Shown here one piece after another: positions 9,640 to 22,440 of a stretch of 64,000 nucleotides of DNA (position 1 is its first letter; each line of letters opens with the position of its first letter). Under the pieces are notes generated by a model. The model was not told the DNA's origin. It did no database searches and saw only the letters and a program-made list of their open reading frames with translations. The stretch is from Takakia lepidozioides (lineage: Eukaryota; Streptophyta; Takakiopsida; Takakiales; Takakiaceae): the NCBI GenBank assembly GCA_030704615.1, contig CM060732.1, positions 46,853,053 to 46,917,052 of the forward strand. The letters run 5' to 3'. Both the position numbers and the translations under genes were made by a program.

Positions 9640-12600
9640 ATGTGAATCAAATTCCTTGTGAAACTGAGAAAGAAAGATTGTCCAAACGATTCTTTCAGAG
9701 GTTCTTGGAATTGCCAGACGGTTGTAAAGAAAACATTCTTAAGAGAGTGCATGATGCTGACCCTGAATGGGGTCTGGAGAAAGGAGTGATAAAGATTTAT
9801 CAGGTGGCTTGTAGAGGAAGAGCACGTTGGTTACCAACACTGGTTTATGTGATAGCATTGCTATCCATTAAGCGAGTAGAGTTTGAAGGCTGGGAGGAAA
9901 GAAAGGTGAATGTTTATACTCATATGCATGAAGAGCTTGTACTGGTAAAGAATTGGATTCCAAAGGATATCTTGTGGATCAAACTCACACCAAGAACAGC
10001 TTTTCAGACTTGTTTACCATATGGGTATATGGTAATGGAGACTTCTAGTATATCCAGAGGAACATTGAAGCTTGAGAGAAATCCAGGCATATACGAGAGA
10101 TATTACAGAAGAGAGTTTTGGTTATTGCCACATTAAAAGAAATGAAAGACATGGGACATGAGTGATGAAAGAAAGCTAGACTCCAGAGATATTCAGCAAA
10201 AAGAGAAAGCTATCTGAAAGCTAATTATCCATATCTTTGGGAGAGAGGAATAGACATAGGGGAATCATCTGGACCTCTCACACCATTAAGATCAGGGAGT
10301 ACATCACCCATATCGGAAGAACTAGAGTTGGATGCCACTCCTTCTTTTTCCTTGCAAGAAAGATTAAGGGAATTGGTACGGGAAGAAGATCAATCACGAG
10401 GTGAAAGATCTGAGGTACATCCCTGGATAAAAGATTTGATAGAAATCTTTGATAAGAGTTGGCATGGAACACCAAAAGCAGGAACTCCAGCTTCTGAAGC
10501 GGAGGGTGAAAAAGGAGGAGAGAATGTGGCAGAACCAACGGAGAGTTCAGACTCTCCAACACCATTGCAGTTGAGTTACATGAGTGAAGAAGAAACCCAA
10601 GGGCAGAACTTGGAGGATGAAAATAGAGAGAAGAAATTGGAAGAGGAAGAGTATGAAGAAGTAGACCCAACAGTTGAGGTTGAGACTACAACCAGGACAT
10701 CCCAACCCGTTGGACCTAGATCAAGTGGAGCACTTGGATCACAGGCCAACGAAGGTGTCGGCTCAGGGGGATTAGGCGGGCTGCCTGGATCTGGCTCTGG
10801 GGGGACAGGGAGTGTGGGAAGTAGTGCAACTGGAGCTGGGAATACTGTGAATATCGTGGGGCCAGTAGTAGGGAGTGCTCAGGGGCCACCACTTGGTGGA
10901 AGATCCACCACAACAACAACAGGTCCTGAAGGACGAGCACCAGCAAGGGTGCCAGCACCTGTCAGTGGGCAGAAGGTAGGGCCACAGATGGCGTTACAAC
11001 CAACACGGGCAAAACCACCTTTTCCAATATATTCAAGAAAAGGGGATCCCGATGTACACATTAGCCAATTTGAGCACATGTGTATAGTGAACAATGAGAA
11101 TGGCGATGATGCCAAGATGAGACTGTTTCATTGTTCCCTTATCAAGAAGGCAAGTGAATGGTATGCAAGATTCCCTAATAATCATTTCCTAACCTGGAAT
11201 GGCTTGAATACAGCATTCCGAAATAGGTTCAGGACAAGTAAAACTGAGGATGAAGTGTATGGAAGTTTACAACACTTAAAGCAAAAGAAGCATGAAACTG
11301 TTGAGGAGTATATGGAAAAGATGGAATTGATGATGAAAAAGCTGGCTGCTGTACCAACACCAGGTTTACAGAAGACTTGGTTTGTGAGTGGACTAAGACC
11401 AGAGTTGCAGAAGAAAGTGGATATGTTACCCCATAATACAGTGGAGGAGGCATTTGAAACAGCAAACAGAATTGAGCAATTGGGAATGCTCAGGAGAGAG
11501 AAAAGGGATGATGAGGACTCTGAGGATGAGTCAGATGAAGAAGAAGAGCAAGAACTGAAAAGGAAGAGTAAGAGAAAGGAGAAGTTGAAGAGGGATAACT
11601 ATGAGAAAAGATTAGAAGAAATCTTGAAGAAGTATGCCACAGAGGCTGCAACACATTGGAGGAAGGGTGTTTGGTGTGCAAAGTGCCAGAATGAAGGCCA
11701 TACCACCACTGAATGCCACATGAAGGAGAAACATTGTACTATCTGTAAGATGGATAACCATTCTACTGAGAATTGTTACTACAACAGAAGGACAGCTGCA
11801 AGAGAACCTAGGCAAGTAAGGGTGCATTAAGTGCAACCCCAGCCAAGAAGAAACAGAGATCAGGACTACTATGGTAGGCCTGGTGGTTATAACAATGGCA
11901 TGGAAGGGAGAGGTAATTCAAGAGGGAATTACCAAGGAAATTCCAGAGGCAACTATCAGGGTAATCCAAGGGGGAATTACCAGCCATGGAATCAGGATTA
12001 CAGAAATAATCCAAGAGCAGACCAAGGGCGAGGACCCAATGGTGAAGAATTGTATTACTATTGTAATCAGCCAGGACATCGCAAGGCAGCCTGTTCATTC
12101 TGGATTAGACACCAGAATGAGATGAGAGCTCCTGTGAATGAGGGCCCAGTGATGGCAGCTCACATGGTTAGGCCATGTGTTGTACTAGAAGTAAGTACAA
12201 TGATAGTAACAAGAAGCAAAGCCAAACTAATACCTCCAGTAGTTGAGGAAGATGATGATAATGAAGATGGCAGTGATATGCCTGAAGATGATGAGGCTTG
12301 GAGAGATGAGAAGGAACTGCACAAGGAAGTGGCGAATACCATAAGGGAAATGCAGAAGAGTACTGATATTCCTGTGGCAGATTCCTCTGATTCTGATGGA
12401 GAAGAAGAAGTGAGTGAGGATGAAAGGAAGAAAGAAGTTGCAGACATGCAAAGTAATGAAGGGACTTTGGCTGAAGTAATATGCCAGACCAAAGCAGAGA
12501 TTACCATTGGACAGCTATTGGCTGTGGCACCTTATTGTAGACACAGGCTGTATCAAGCAATCAATCGAATTGCCCAGGAGATAGGAAACACAGACCTGAA

Positions 12601-12685
12601 CAGCAAGGTGACCAGTTATAATGTGAAGCCGGAAGGGCGAGAAACAGTCATGGACTTTGATGATTCTATACCAGTATTCCAATAG
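9640..12685 (+). pseudogene. gag: gypsy Gag: N-terminal domain, capsid, zinc knuckles
   Basis: An N-terminal segment (9640-10136; RFFQRFLELPDGCKENILKR) has no recognised domain. After a frame change, the frame open from about 10168 continues through an acidic and Gly/Ser-rich linker into a Retrotrans_gag capsid region at about 11010-11490 (KKASEWYARFPNNHFLTW), then two CCHC knuckles, CAKCQNEGHTTTEC and CTICKMDNHSTENC (about 11670-11790). A TAA at 11828-11830 interrupts the frame. It resumes with RGN-rich repeats (NSRGNYQGN) and a third knuckle that has lost its first Cys (YYYCNQPGHRKAAC), followed by an acidic region ending at a TAG at 12683-12685. Both stops are in one frame, so they look like point nonsense mutations in one long Gag-Pol. 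Confidence 0.75.
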
Positions 12686-15600
12686 AGAATTGGAAGCACA
12701 GAACTAACTGATGTACTGATAGATGGAGGCTCTGGAGTAAATATCATGACAAACCAATTAAGGAAGAAGCTTGGTCTAAGTAACATGAAACCAGCCCCAT
12801 TTACAGTAACAGTGGCAGATCAAAGAAGTGTACAGCCATTGGGATTGATAAGAGGAGTTAAGATACAGATAAAGAAGATAATCTTTATGATCACAGTAAC
12901 TGTGTTGAAGATGGATGAAGTCATGGAGGCTTATTCCTTATTATTGGGACGTCCGTGGCTGAAACATGTCAGGGTATTTCATGACTGGAATTCTCAGTTA
13001 CTAACTGTGCATAATGGGATGCACGAGATACAAATTACCACTAAGAAATCTAGTAGATTACCTGCTACGAGAAGACCTCGAGGGGTCAGAGAGTATGATT
13101 GGAGGGGAGGACTGGATGAGGAGCAGGAAGCTACCTTGTTCGCTGCACACCCAGAGTGGGAGCAGGTTGCAGAGATGCGGCTGGAAGGCCTAAGTTGTTT
13201 AAGAGGTATCTGTTGTGGTGTAGTATCAGCAACACCAATTGAAGAGGAAACCAGCAGTTACCCATCACATTTCTATGAAGAAAGAGAAGGAGAAATGGAA
13301 ATCCTAGAGGAACCAGCCACTGTGAGTTTACAGGATGAAGTGGTGACTGGTTGGACAATCATAGCTGATGAGCAGGTGAGGGAAGTGAATGTGGGAACTG
13401 AAGAGAAACCGAGGATGGTGAAGGTAGGAGCTGATTTGGAGCCAAAATTCTTTGAAGAAGCTAAGAGTTTGTTCATCAAATACAGAGATGTATTTGCTTG
13501 GAGCTACGAGGATCTAAAAGGGATACCACCTGAGATCTGTCAACATAAGATTGAACTGGAACCAGGGTCAGTACCAATCAAGCAGGCAAGGTACAGAATG
13601 AATCCCAACTATGCACAGAAGGTTGGAGAAGAGATCAAGAAGTTGGCTGAGGCTAAGTTATATACCCAATAGAGTATACAACTTGGTTGTCACCCATTGT
13701 GATAGTTCCCAAGAAGAATGGTAAACTAAGAGTTTGTGTGAACTATAAGAAGTTGAATGCTTGCACGAAGAAGGATCCATTCCCCTTGCCATTCACAGAA
13801 GCAGTATTGGACACTGTGGCAGGCCATGAGATGTACTCATTCATGGATGGCTTCAGTGGTTATAATCAAGTGCAAGTGGCAGAGAAGACCAGGGAAAGAC
13901 AGCTTTCATCATCAGACTGGGGTGCTTATGCATACAAAGTCATGCCCTTTGGACTTTGTAATGCACCAGCAACCTTTCAGAGAGTGATAAGTGAATCTTT
14001 TCATGAGTATCTGGATGATTTCATGCAGGTGTTCTTGGATGATTTCAGTGTGTACAACTCTAAGAATGAGCACTTGCATAAATTGGAGTTATGTCTGGCC
14101 AGATGAAGGATGAGAGGTCCGGGCCTGAATCCAGAGAAGTGTACTTTCTGTGTGAACTCAGGGGTGCTTCTGGGACACATTGTGTGTAAGAGGGGACTTC
14201 TTGTGGATCCCAGGAAGACAGAGGCCATTAAAGCCTCTCCACCACCAGTAAATGCTAAGAGTCTAAAGAGATTCCTGGGACAAACCAGTTATTACAGAAG
14301 ATTTGTCAAAAGGTATGCACAGATAGCAACACCATTGAGCAAGCTTCTGAAGAAAGATGCAGTGTTTGCATGGACACCTGAATGTCAACAGGCTTTTGAG
14401 GAACTTACATTGTCAGTAACAACTACACCTGTGCTGATTAATCCTCACTGGCAGGAAATATTTCATGTTCACTGTGATGCTTCAGGAGAAGCACTGGGAG
14501 CAGTGTTAGCCCAAAATGTTACAGGAATGATAGATTCACCTGTGTATTATGCTAGCCGATTGATGAACAATGCCGAAAGAAATTATAGCACAACGGAAAG
14601 AGAAGCATTGGCAATGATCTATGCAGTGAAGAAATTCAGGCATTACCTGTTGGGCAAGAAGTTTATGTTCTATGTGGATCACCAGGGTAAACAAACCTCT
14701 GATAAGCGGAAGAATAACAAGATGGTTGATAATCTTGCACGAGTTTGAGTTTGAGGTTGTTTACAAGCCTGGGAGGCTGCATCTTGTGGCGGATCACTTG
14801 TCACGGTTATCAACAGGAGAACCAGCCACGGGAGTAGATGATCAATTACCAGATGCGAGTCTATTTGCAGTGGAGGTGCAGGGAAGTGCAGATGACTGGT
14901 TAGATTGGCAGTGGCCAATCAGATACTACCTTGCTCATGGTCAGTGCCCACCAAGTTATGGAAAGGAGCAGAGAAAGAGAATTGCTATCAAGGCTCTACC
15001 TTACACTATGGTAGGGAGCAGAATGTATAAGCTAGGACCAGATGGAGTGCTGAAGCGATGCTTGTACCACCATGAAGTAAATAAAGTTTTGGAGGAAGTT
15101 CATAAATGAGTGGTTGGAGGTCATTTTGGAGAAGAGACTACCAGTAGGAAGATACTACTGGCAGGTTACTGGTGGCCTACTTTGTTCAAAGATGTACACA
15201 AGTATTGTCAGAGTTGTGATGAATGTCAGAGGCTAGGACCTTTGCAGAGATCTGGGAAGATGGCTTTGCATCCTACAATGCCTACGGAACCATTTCAGAA
15301 ATGGGGACTAGACTTTGTTGGACCAATTAACCCACCAGCCAAGAATACACAAAACAGGTACATAATTACAGCCACTGATTATACTACGAAGTGGGTGGAA
15401 GCTAAAGCTTTGAGGGACAACACAACCAAGTCCACAGCAAGGTTCCTGTATGAGAACATACTTACACGATTTGGCTGTCCCTTGGAATTTATCAATGATC
15501 AGGGAAGTCACTTCATTAATGAGACCATTGAATTATTGACTAAAGAGTTCATGATTGTGCATAGGAAGAGTACAACATATTACCCACAGGGTAATGGGCA

Positions 15601-16266
15601 GGCAGAGGCTACCAACAAAATACTATGTACTATCTTGGCTAAGATAGTCAATGCAAACAGAACGGATTGGGATACAAAGCTGTTGACAGCTTTGTGGTCA
15701 TACAAGACTTCATATAAAGTCACCACTAAGTATACACCATTCCAATTAGTTTATGGTATGGAAGCTTTACTTCCAGTAGAGTTTTTGTTACCTACCATGA
15801 GAACTGAATGGGGAAGAAGAATGGAATTGGAAGATTCGATTAAGGTCAGGAAACATGAATTATACCATGTGGAAGAAGTACGAGCTGATGCAGCTGACAA
15901 CATGACCAGAATTCAGAGGAAAAGGAAGGATCAGTTTGATGAAGGGAAGTTGAAGACTTTTAAAACAGGAGATTTGGTTTTGTGGTTACAAAAGAAGGGA
16001 AAGATTAAAGCTTCTAAGCTTAAATCGCCGGGAAGGGACCTTATGTCATACAAAAGATGTATGATAACAACACGGCCATGTTACAAACCATTAACAAAGA
16101 GATGCTGGGGAGAGTCAATGCCAATAAGTTGAAGGGGTACAGTGGTATCCATGACAAATCATTGAGGCATGATTTGCATATAGAAACAAATGAACAGTCA
16201 GGGGCTACCCCAGTAATACCAACGGAACACGAAGTACTTGTCGTAAAACCAATTGTGTTGGTCTGA
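12686..16266 (+). pseudogene. pol: gypsy Pol: protease, RT, RNase H, integrase
   Basis: Protease motif VLIDGGSGVNIM at about 12716-12751 and SLLLGRPWL at about 12936. RT starts near 13560 (KQARYRMNPNYAQ). The frame is lost at 13670-13672 and resumes with SPIVIVPKKNGKLRVCVNYK (from 13690), MPFGLCNAPATFQR and the catalytic VFLDDFSVY (about 14029-14055). A TGA at 14104-14106 interrupts the thumb. RNase H shows HCDASGEALGAVLAQ and STTEREALAMIYAVKKF (about 14468-14640). A deletion with frameshift near 14690 precedes the connection region. Integrase follows: CQSCDECQR finger, GLDFVGPI, FINDQGSHF and YPQGNGQAEA, so the D-D-E residues are present. A TGA at 15107-15109 and a frameshift near 16035 break it, and the last frame ends at 16266. 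Clearly inactive. Confidence 0.85.
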
Positions 16267-16500
16267 GCAAAGAACACAGGTGTTCGAACAGCTATCACAG
16301 CCCAACACAGGGTCAAACAGCCTATCACAGCCCATCACGGCGCGACACAGCCTATCACAGCCCATCACAGTGTCACACAGCCTATCACAACCCATCACAA
16401 CGTGACACAGCCTATCACAACCTACCACAACGTGTCACAGCCTATCACAGCGTACCATAGTATGACACAGCCTGTCACAGCTCAACACAGCTTACTGGGG
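16267..16500. repeat. CACAGCC(C/T)ATCACA degenerate short repeat
   Basis: Roughly 10-20-nt units such as CACAGCCTATCACAGCCCATC repeated across the spacer after integrase. A similar composition recurs within the 3' LTR at 20.9-21.2 kb. The minus-strand frame through it (VMGCDRLC repeats) is an artefact of the repeat. Confidence 0.85.
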
Positions 16501-17280
16501 TTACACAGTCCATAGAATCCGTGACAGGTGGACGTGGGTTAACATCCGGACAGTGGCCGGCGGAAAAGTGGACGGAGGCACGTTTAGAAATGGACACGGG
16601 ACGCCAGGGCGAGACACACAGCCGGACATGGATTGCAAAGGCGAGTGTCATCAAGGAAAAAGACAAAATTGGCCGTCAAAGTACCTACCCGACACATTAA
16701 CTTATTATGGGCCCATTAATGCATACAGGGAAAGGGTAATGGAACCCTTTAAAAGTACCGAAAAGCGAAATCCATGTCACATGTGCTATCCTAGTGGACA
16801 GTCCAGAGTGGAAAATCCATGGAAGGAAATTAAATCTAAAATCCAGTCACAGCAGTTACAGCCAATCATAAGCCACAAGCAGGATCAAGAAATTGGAGGG
16901 ATTTTAAGCGCAAGAGTCGGCGTCGTTCCAAGTAACGGGCGTCTCGACGGGACAGACCATCAATGCTATAGCTTTGAAGCTATGGAGGAACTTACAGACT
17001 ATACGCTCGCGATACTACTTACGCAGTGGCACAGGGATAGAAGAACAGAGAGTATCTTTTCTCTTAATCGATGCTTGCAAGCCCGCAGGCTTACAAGAGA
17101 TTACCCATAGCATTTTGTGGCAACCATACGTTTATGCTTTGTGCCCTGCAGGCATTTCTTCAATTGTTACAGCCAAAACCTTTTTGTGGGTCTAGAATGA
17201 AGAGAGTGAGAGGAATGGAAGAAATCAGGGTGAAGAGCACCACAATCCTGCAAAACAAACGATTGCTACTCCACAGGCGG
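16501..17280 (+). other. spacer with an unassigned open frame
   Basis: A plus-strand frame at 16553-17110 (185 codons; TYYGPINAYRERVMEPFKS) matches no family I recognise and may be fortuitous. The stretch lies between the CACAGCC repeat and the extra coding region of the gypsy element. Confidence 0.3.
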
Positions 17281-20200
17281 TAGGCGGTATAGATACTGAA
17301 GGAGCTGCGATTAGAAGGATTGCAAAGCAAAGATTGGACATTGCACCATAGGCAGTACATGTTACAATTCTTGCAGAACTTTGAGCCTAGGACAGGAGCA
17401 ACAACGGTGAAGGGAGTTGAATTAGAAATTACTCCCCTATACCTACAGCAATTGTTTGAATTGCCATCAGGTCAGGTGCATGTGGAGGAGCACAGGGCAA
17501 GACTGCAAAAAGGGGACTTATTCCAAGAAGGGAGTTTCTTTAAAACTCAGGGTTATGCTTGTACCAAGGCCGTGTACCCAGGGCTAAGGGAGGTAGGCCA
17601 GGTATTGAACGTTCTGTTTGCCATGAAACAGAACCAACAATATTTGAGGAGATCCTTCACAGAGGAAATACTCAAAGCCCTGAGAGGAGAAGAGGTAGCA
17701 TGGGCGGACATAATGTACAACGCACTGGTAGAGGAGATGAAGAAGATTACAAGGCACTGCCGCAAAGTCTCCTATCATAGTGTCTGGCCCAATCATTGCT
17801 CAAATAATTCTTGATTCTTGCATACTTGATGCTCGGGAGAAAGAAAGGAGATGGGAGTGTTTGAGGCCAAACCACTGCAATGGAAGACAAGGCTCTTCAC
17901 ACAGTGAGGGTGGACTGGCAGGGCAACCCCAGTCTAAGAGACAGAGGCGGCGGGAAAAAACTGTAGTGGCGGATCCACTGGCTTCACGGAAACCGCATGA
18001 TAATGCTCTTGTGCAGGAAGGGGCACAGCAGCACAGAGAGCTGATATTATTGGAAGCAGGGCCTTCAGAGAGGGAAGAGGAAGTTACTTCAGTATCACAG
18101 CCATCAAGCCAGATGATGGCTTGTCACAGAGTTACCACAAGTTGTCCATGCAGTTCCACCACAAATAATTGATTTGGAGAAAGAAGGGTTAGATATCCCC
18201 ACTACAGAACAGGTGGTGGCAGAAATTGAGAAGGGGGACCTTCTCTATGAAAATTCTGGTTTGGTCAGGGAAACAGTGATTCCGGAGGTGCAGCGGTTGT
18301 CCAAGGGAAACCCTGCGGTGCATATAATACCTACACCTCTGACGGAGGTACCACAGGTAGAATGTCAAGACACTGCAGCACCTGTAGCGGATGAAGTGGT
18401 TCAGGAAGAAAATCTGGTGGGGCAATGGCCTGAATGGTTCGTGAGGCATCACACTGTTGAGGATCGGAGAGGGAGAACAGCAGCAAGCTCACCATGCTGA
18501 CCCTCAACAGGCCATGCTTATGAGTTCATAAGCAGGACACTTAATTTATTGGGCACTTATGTCAAATCCCATGTTCCAACTACCAAATTGGCAGCTTTGA
18601 GGGAGGAACTCAGGAAGGAGTTTGAGGCTCGACTTGCCACTGAGTGTGCAAACAAGGTGATGAGGAGGTCACTCTCAAGATACTCAAGACTTAGAGAGTA
18701 CAAAGCTCTTTGCAATTGGCCAAGGAACAATTGATTGAGGCAGGCCTCGCGTAAGACCAGTTGCACGAAGCACATAAGCAACAGCTATACCAAATGCAGG
18801 TGAAGCATGAAAGCAAGTTGCAAGAAGTGAATGCACTACATACGGAGTTGCAGACAGTGCATGACAGGATGGCCATACAATGTGCTACACTCACAACTAC
18901 GCTTGAGCAAACTACATTAGAAGTTAACAGTCAGCGGAAAGATGTACGAAAGATGTATGAAGGCACAAGGCTGAGAATGTCGAGCAGACGAAACTCATTG
19001 TCGATATGAAGAATACAATCTGTCGCAATGAGAATACTTTCAAGCAATACAGGCAGGTTGAAGCTGACCAAGAGAGGTACATCCTGGAATTGCAACAAAC
19101 GCTCATGTCCAATAAAATGAACTCTCTGTGGCTAACAAGGCTGGAAGGAAGCCAATAATCTGCTGCTGCTGCATATGCGAGTTTGGTTGAACCTCATGCG
19201 AAATGCATGGAGGCTTTACAGCAGCAGATAGATGTGTACAGGCTCACAGAGGAGCAGACTCTAAGGGGTGCCACAAGCAACACCTTATGCAGGTCTGGTT
19301 AGCACAAGGGCCGGTGGAGGGCAAAGCACCACGAAAGCTCACCCAAAGCGAGATGAATGAGCTCAGACTGCAAGTGTAGAACATTGCCACAACTACTATA
19401 GACAATGTCTATAGTAGGATAGCGGAGCTACAAGAGGATGTAGACAGCCTGCAGACTCAGGTGGAGGACCTGACATCAAATATTGACAAGAGAGTCTTTG
19501 TACCTGAGGAGCAGCTGATGGCTTCTTATTTACAAGCCAGAACTTTGGCTTTTCAGTCTTCTTCGCAAGGGGGTGCAGGAGATGCCAGTGGTACAAGAGC
19601 CAGTGCCACCAACACCACAACAAGTCACTGTGACAGTAGCTGACCCTGTTGTTACTACAGCCACACCACAGCCACCACAGCCTGAGGTATGGGGGGATGC
19701 TGCTTTTAACCCACCTAAAACTCATGCTGCACGGGAGTACAGTCGGGCTATGATTATGCCCTTCAACCAAATTCCCATTGTGTTGGATTTGGCTTGGAAG
19801 GAATTTAGTCCTCCGCAGTCGTTGGCACATTACTACCAAATCATGCGCATTTGGCTGCCAGTGGCAACTAGGACTAAGGTTCTTCCGAACAATCGACCCA
19901 TTGAGGATCATCACTTTGCGCAGTACTGGCATGAGGCAAGTACCATGTTGAAGGAATTAATTGCCTTCCAAGTTGTACATGGGTTCATTTATACCAAGAC
20001 CAAGGAGGTAGCAAGTATTGTCATGGGCTGCGGGTTATACTACGCTGCTTGTTTCTGGCACGTTATCACATTGAGCAGCAGAAAATGCAATCGCGATTTC
20101 TGAGTTATTCCAGTGGGGATCATTGGGTCTTACCTTCAGTGCCACCTCATATGTACCTATATGAGGCAAAAGTTATGATGCAAAAGGATTCTCCAATTCG

Positions 20201-20752
20201 TTCATGTTTCATGCGGCCTGGAACAATTTGTCAACACAGAAAGAAATTCGGGCCTGACGATATTTTCTTTAAGGCCATGAGGCATGGAAATACTTGCACA
20301 ATTCACAAGTCATTGGTACACCACTCACCTGGACAGACAAGGAGTTCAGGGTCTTCACCAATTTTGCAATTCAGCGCTTACAACAAGTTTTACAGTTTAA
20401 ACTTCCAGACATGGTGGGACAACATTGTATGCCCCAGAGGATTCCACAAAAAGTTCGGCCGTTAAAACACCTGAGAGGGATGAGGATTCTGATACTAACT
20501 GTTTCTTCAGCGGACTCTTTTGACATGGCAGAGGACTATGCAATTCAGATGGCAGAGAAGAAGCGACGGGGGTCTCCTATGCCTGAAAGATTACCTCGAT
20601 ATCAGCCTCCAGAGGGACTGTCATATCCAGGTAGTGTTCAATCATCTCCTCAACCAGTGACAAGACCACGGGCTCGCACACAGAGTCCTTCACGAGACTC
20701 TCAACGTCAGAAGGGTGCTCGCTCACAAAGGTTTACAAATCCCAAACAGTAA
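17281..20752 (+). pseudogene. extra ORF region of the gypsy element, coiled-coil, unknown function
   Basis: A chain of plus-strand frames broken by stops and frameshifts. First (17320-17814) comes a segment with VKGVELEITPLYLQQLFELP and EEILKALRGEEVAWADIMY, reminiscent of additional ORFs in plant gypsy elements. Then acidic and low-complexity parts (17780-18500), a heptad-rich coiled coil at about 18550-19500 (KQQLYQMQVKHESKLQEVN), and a folded-looking segment at 19690-20460 (FNQIPIVLDLAWKEF, HHFAQYWHEASTMLKELIAF). The end (to 20752) is Pro/Arg/Ser-rich. It lies between integrase and the polypurine tract, same strand as pol. I do not recognise a function; a structural or envelope-like role cannot be shown. 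Confidence 0.5.
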
Positions 20753-20773
20753 ACCGTGAGGACACGGCTTTTT

Positions 20774-20787
20774 GAAAGGAGGAGGGG
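20774..20787 (+). promoter_or_regulatory. polypurine tract of the gypsy element
   Basis: GAAAGGAGGAGGGG lies three bases before TGTTAGAGG, the presumed start of the 3' LTR. The plus-strand primer is expected exactly here. Confidence 0.7.
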
Positions 20788-20790
20788 TAA

Positions 20791-21930
20791 TGTTAGAGGA
20801 CTGCTTGGGACTTAGACGCTTTTACGGGATCTGTGGGGTACCCTTAATTTTTACACAGACTGAGACCAACAGGAGCCTTAGGGGTGACAGCAACAGGCTT
20901 TAGGGGGGAGATACACACCCCAACACAGTCCATACAGCCCGTCACAGCTTCGCACAGCCAACACAGCCCCGACACAACAACAAGCAGTCACAGTAACACA
21001 GCCCGTCACAGCCACACAGCCAGTCACACCCGACACAGCCCGACACAATCGCACAGCCGGTCAAGCCCGACACAGCCAACACAGCCACAGCCAGTCACAG
21101 CCCGACACAGTCGCACAGCCCAGTCACAGCTCGACACAGCCCACATAGCCCAACACAGCGCAGCAGCCAGTCACAGCTTGACACAGCTGTCATGACCATA
21201 GGGAACGGATAGCAGGACAGGGAACGACTGTGTGGGAACAACATCTGCGAATGGAACATGTTAGTTCACGGATGACAGTTAGTGAGGGAAACGGTTAGAA
21301 CAATGGATAGGAAGATATAGCCAGGAGCGAGGACTGGAAATGGATCACTTCTGGGGGAGAGGATCACATCTCGGGGGACTACTTCTTGGAGGACTTCTGG
21401 CATCACGGGGGGGAAATGAAGCGGAGAGCCCATCTCTGAGTAGAAAGAGGGAGAGCACGGAGTAGGAGGAGAACGATCTATTGATGCTTGATGAATGCAA
21501 GCAGTAGAGTTGTAATGTAGAGCAGATAGAGACTCCATGGCTTCAGCGGATACTTGATAGATATTAATCTGATACATACTTCATACTCACCCTGTGTAGA
21601 GAGATCTGAGTGTGAAGTTGTGGAATGAATGGATGGTTGATGGAATCCGATAGATTGCTGAAGCAATCTGATACTTAAATACCAACAGTAAGGTAACTAG
21701 CTAACATGAATACGAGAAGGAACACAAATAGAAAACACCTCCATGATACACTAGCTGTAGGTCATGACTGATTGTTCTGAGCGGGCTGAGTGCTTAGAGA
21801 TTTCCAACTCTTCTATCTTGAGTTCCCACCTCGGATAGCGAAGGGGAGGGATGGGTGAGTAAAAGCCGCGCGACACCCTCTCATAGATCCTGTTGTAACC
21901 TATTCCATAACCAGAGGGTTTGGTACTAAG
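20791..21930 (+). mobile_element. 3' LTR of the gypsy element (right edge approximate)
   Basis: Starts TGTTAGAGGACTGC directly after the polypurine tract. Contains a CACAGCC-rich block at 20905-21190, then ordinary sequence with a TACTTAAATACC stretch at about 21670 that might serve as a TATA region. The CA end cannot be located without a second LTR. Confidence 0.5.
20905..21190. repeat. CACAGCCCGTCACAG / GACACAGCC short repeat in the LTR
   Basis: Dense degenerate repeats of CACAGCC(A/C)GTCACA and CCCGACACAG. Related to the block after integrase at 16.3-16.5 kb. Confidence 0.85.
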
Positions 21931-22440
21931 GTAATTTTTGACTAAACTATAATTAACTTTCTGCTATCTTCATCCTACCGGATCTAGTTAATAATGGTAT
22001 GAATTCCATTAAATGTTAATTATGGTTATCATTTTTTACCTGCTTCCTTTGGATTATTAAGGTCATTTATATCTAACCCTAAGGAATGCCAGGTTCTGGT
22101 CATCGATTTTATGATGTCATCCCTGCTGGATGACATGACGATGACAACAGGGGAATATTCACCTTTCATTCCTTATTTTTCATCCCACATGGATGAAATC
22201 GCCAATGGTTTGCCATATTTCCTCTCCCGCCATAAAACTTGCACGATACTGTGCGTTTTTTCTACGGGAGATGAAGTGATGGTGTCAGGGGGATCTCTTA
22301 GCACGAATTTTATGATTTTGATGGCTATGGAGACGCTTCAATGCTGTTTACAAGTACTCTGGCAAGATTTCTACTCAATGTGGGATACTATATGTAGCAT
22401 CCAAGAGATAGCCCAGCTATTATAAGAAAGATCCCGGGTT
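21931..22440. other. AT-rich intergenic stretch, no gene seen
   Basis: Contains CCTAAGGAATGCC and a CATGGATGAAATCGCC phrase at about 22189, similar to CATGGATGAGATCGC at about 51113. No coding or RNA feature is supported. Confidence 0.3.

Larger units (their letters stand above)
9640..21930 (+). mobile_element. Ty3/gypsy retrotransposon, 5'-truncated, with extra 3' ORF region
   Basis: Order on the plus strand: Gag N-terminal part, capsid and zinc knuckles, protease, reverse transcriptase, RNase H, integrase (to 16266), a CACAGCC-rich spacer, a long extra coding region (to 20752), a polypurine tract (20774-20787) and a 3' LTR starting TGTTAGAGG at 20791. RT before integrase places it in Ty3/gypsy. 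No matching 5' LTR or primer site is visible upstream of Gag, so the 5' end seems missing. The right limit of the LTR is approximate. Confidence 0.7.

Noticed and set aside
10278-10670. Minus-strand 130-codon frame
   Set aside because: Antisense shadow of the acidic Gag region on the plus strand.
16198-16428. Minus-strand repeat protein (VMGCDRLC units)
   Set aside because: Translation of the CACAGCC-type DNA repeat; no independent coding evidence.
19396-19932. Minus-strand 178-codon frame
   Set aside because: Antisense to the extra gypsy ORF region, low-complexity and without a domain.
22111-22425. Plus-strand 104-codon frame
   Set aside because: Isolated, with no domain; overlaps dispersed repeat text (GGATGAAAT) also seen at 51.1 kb.
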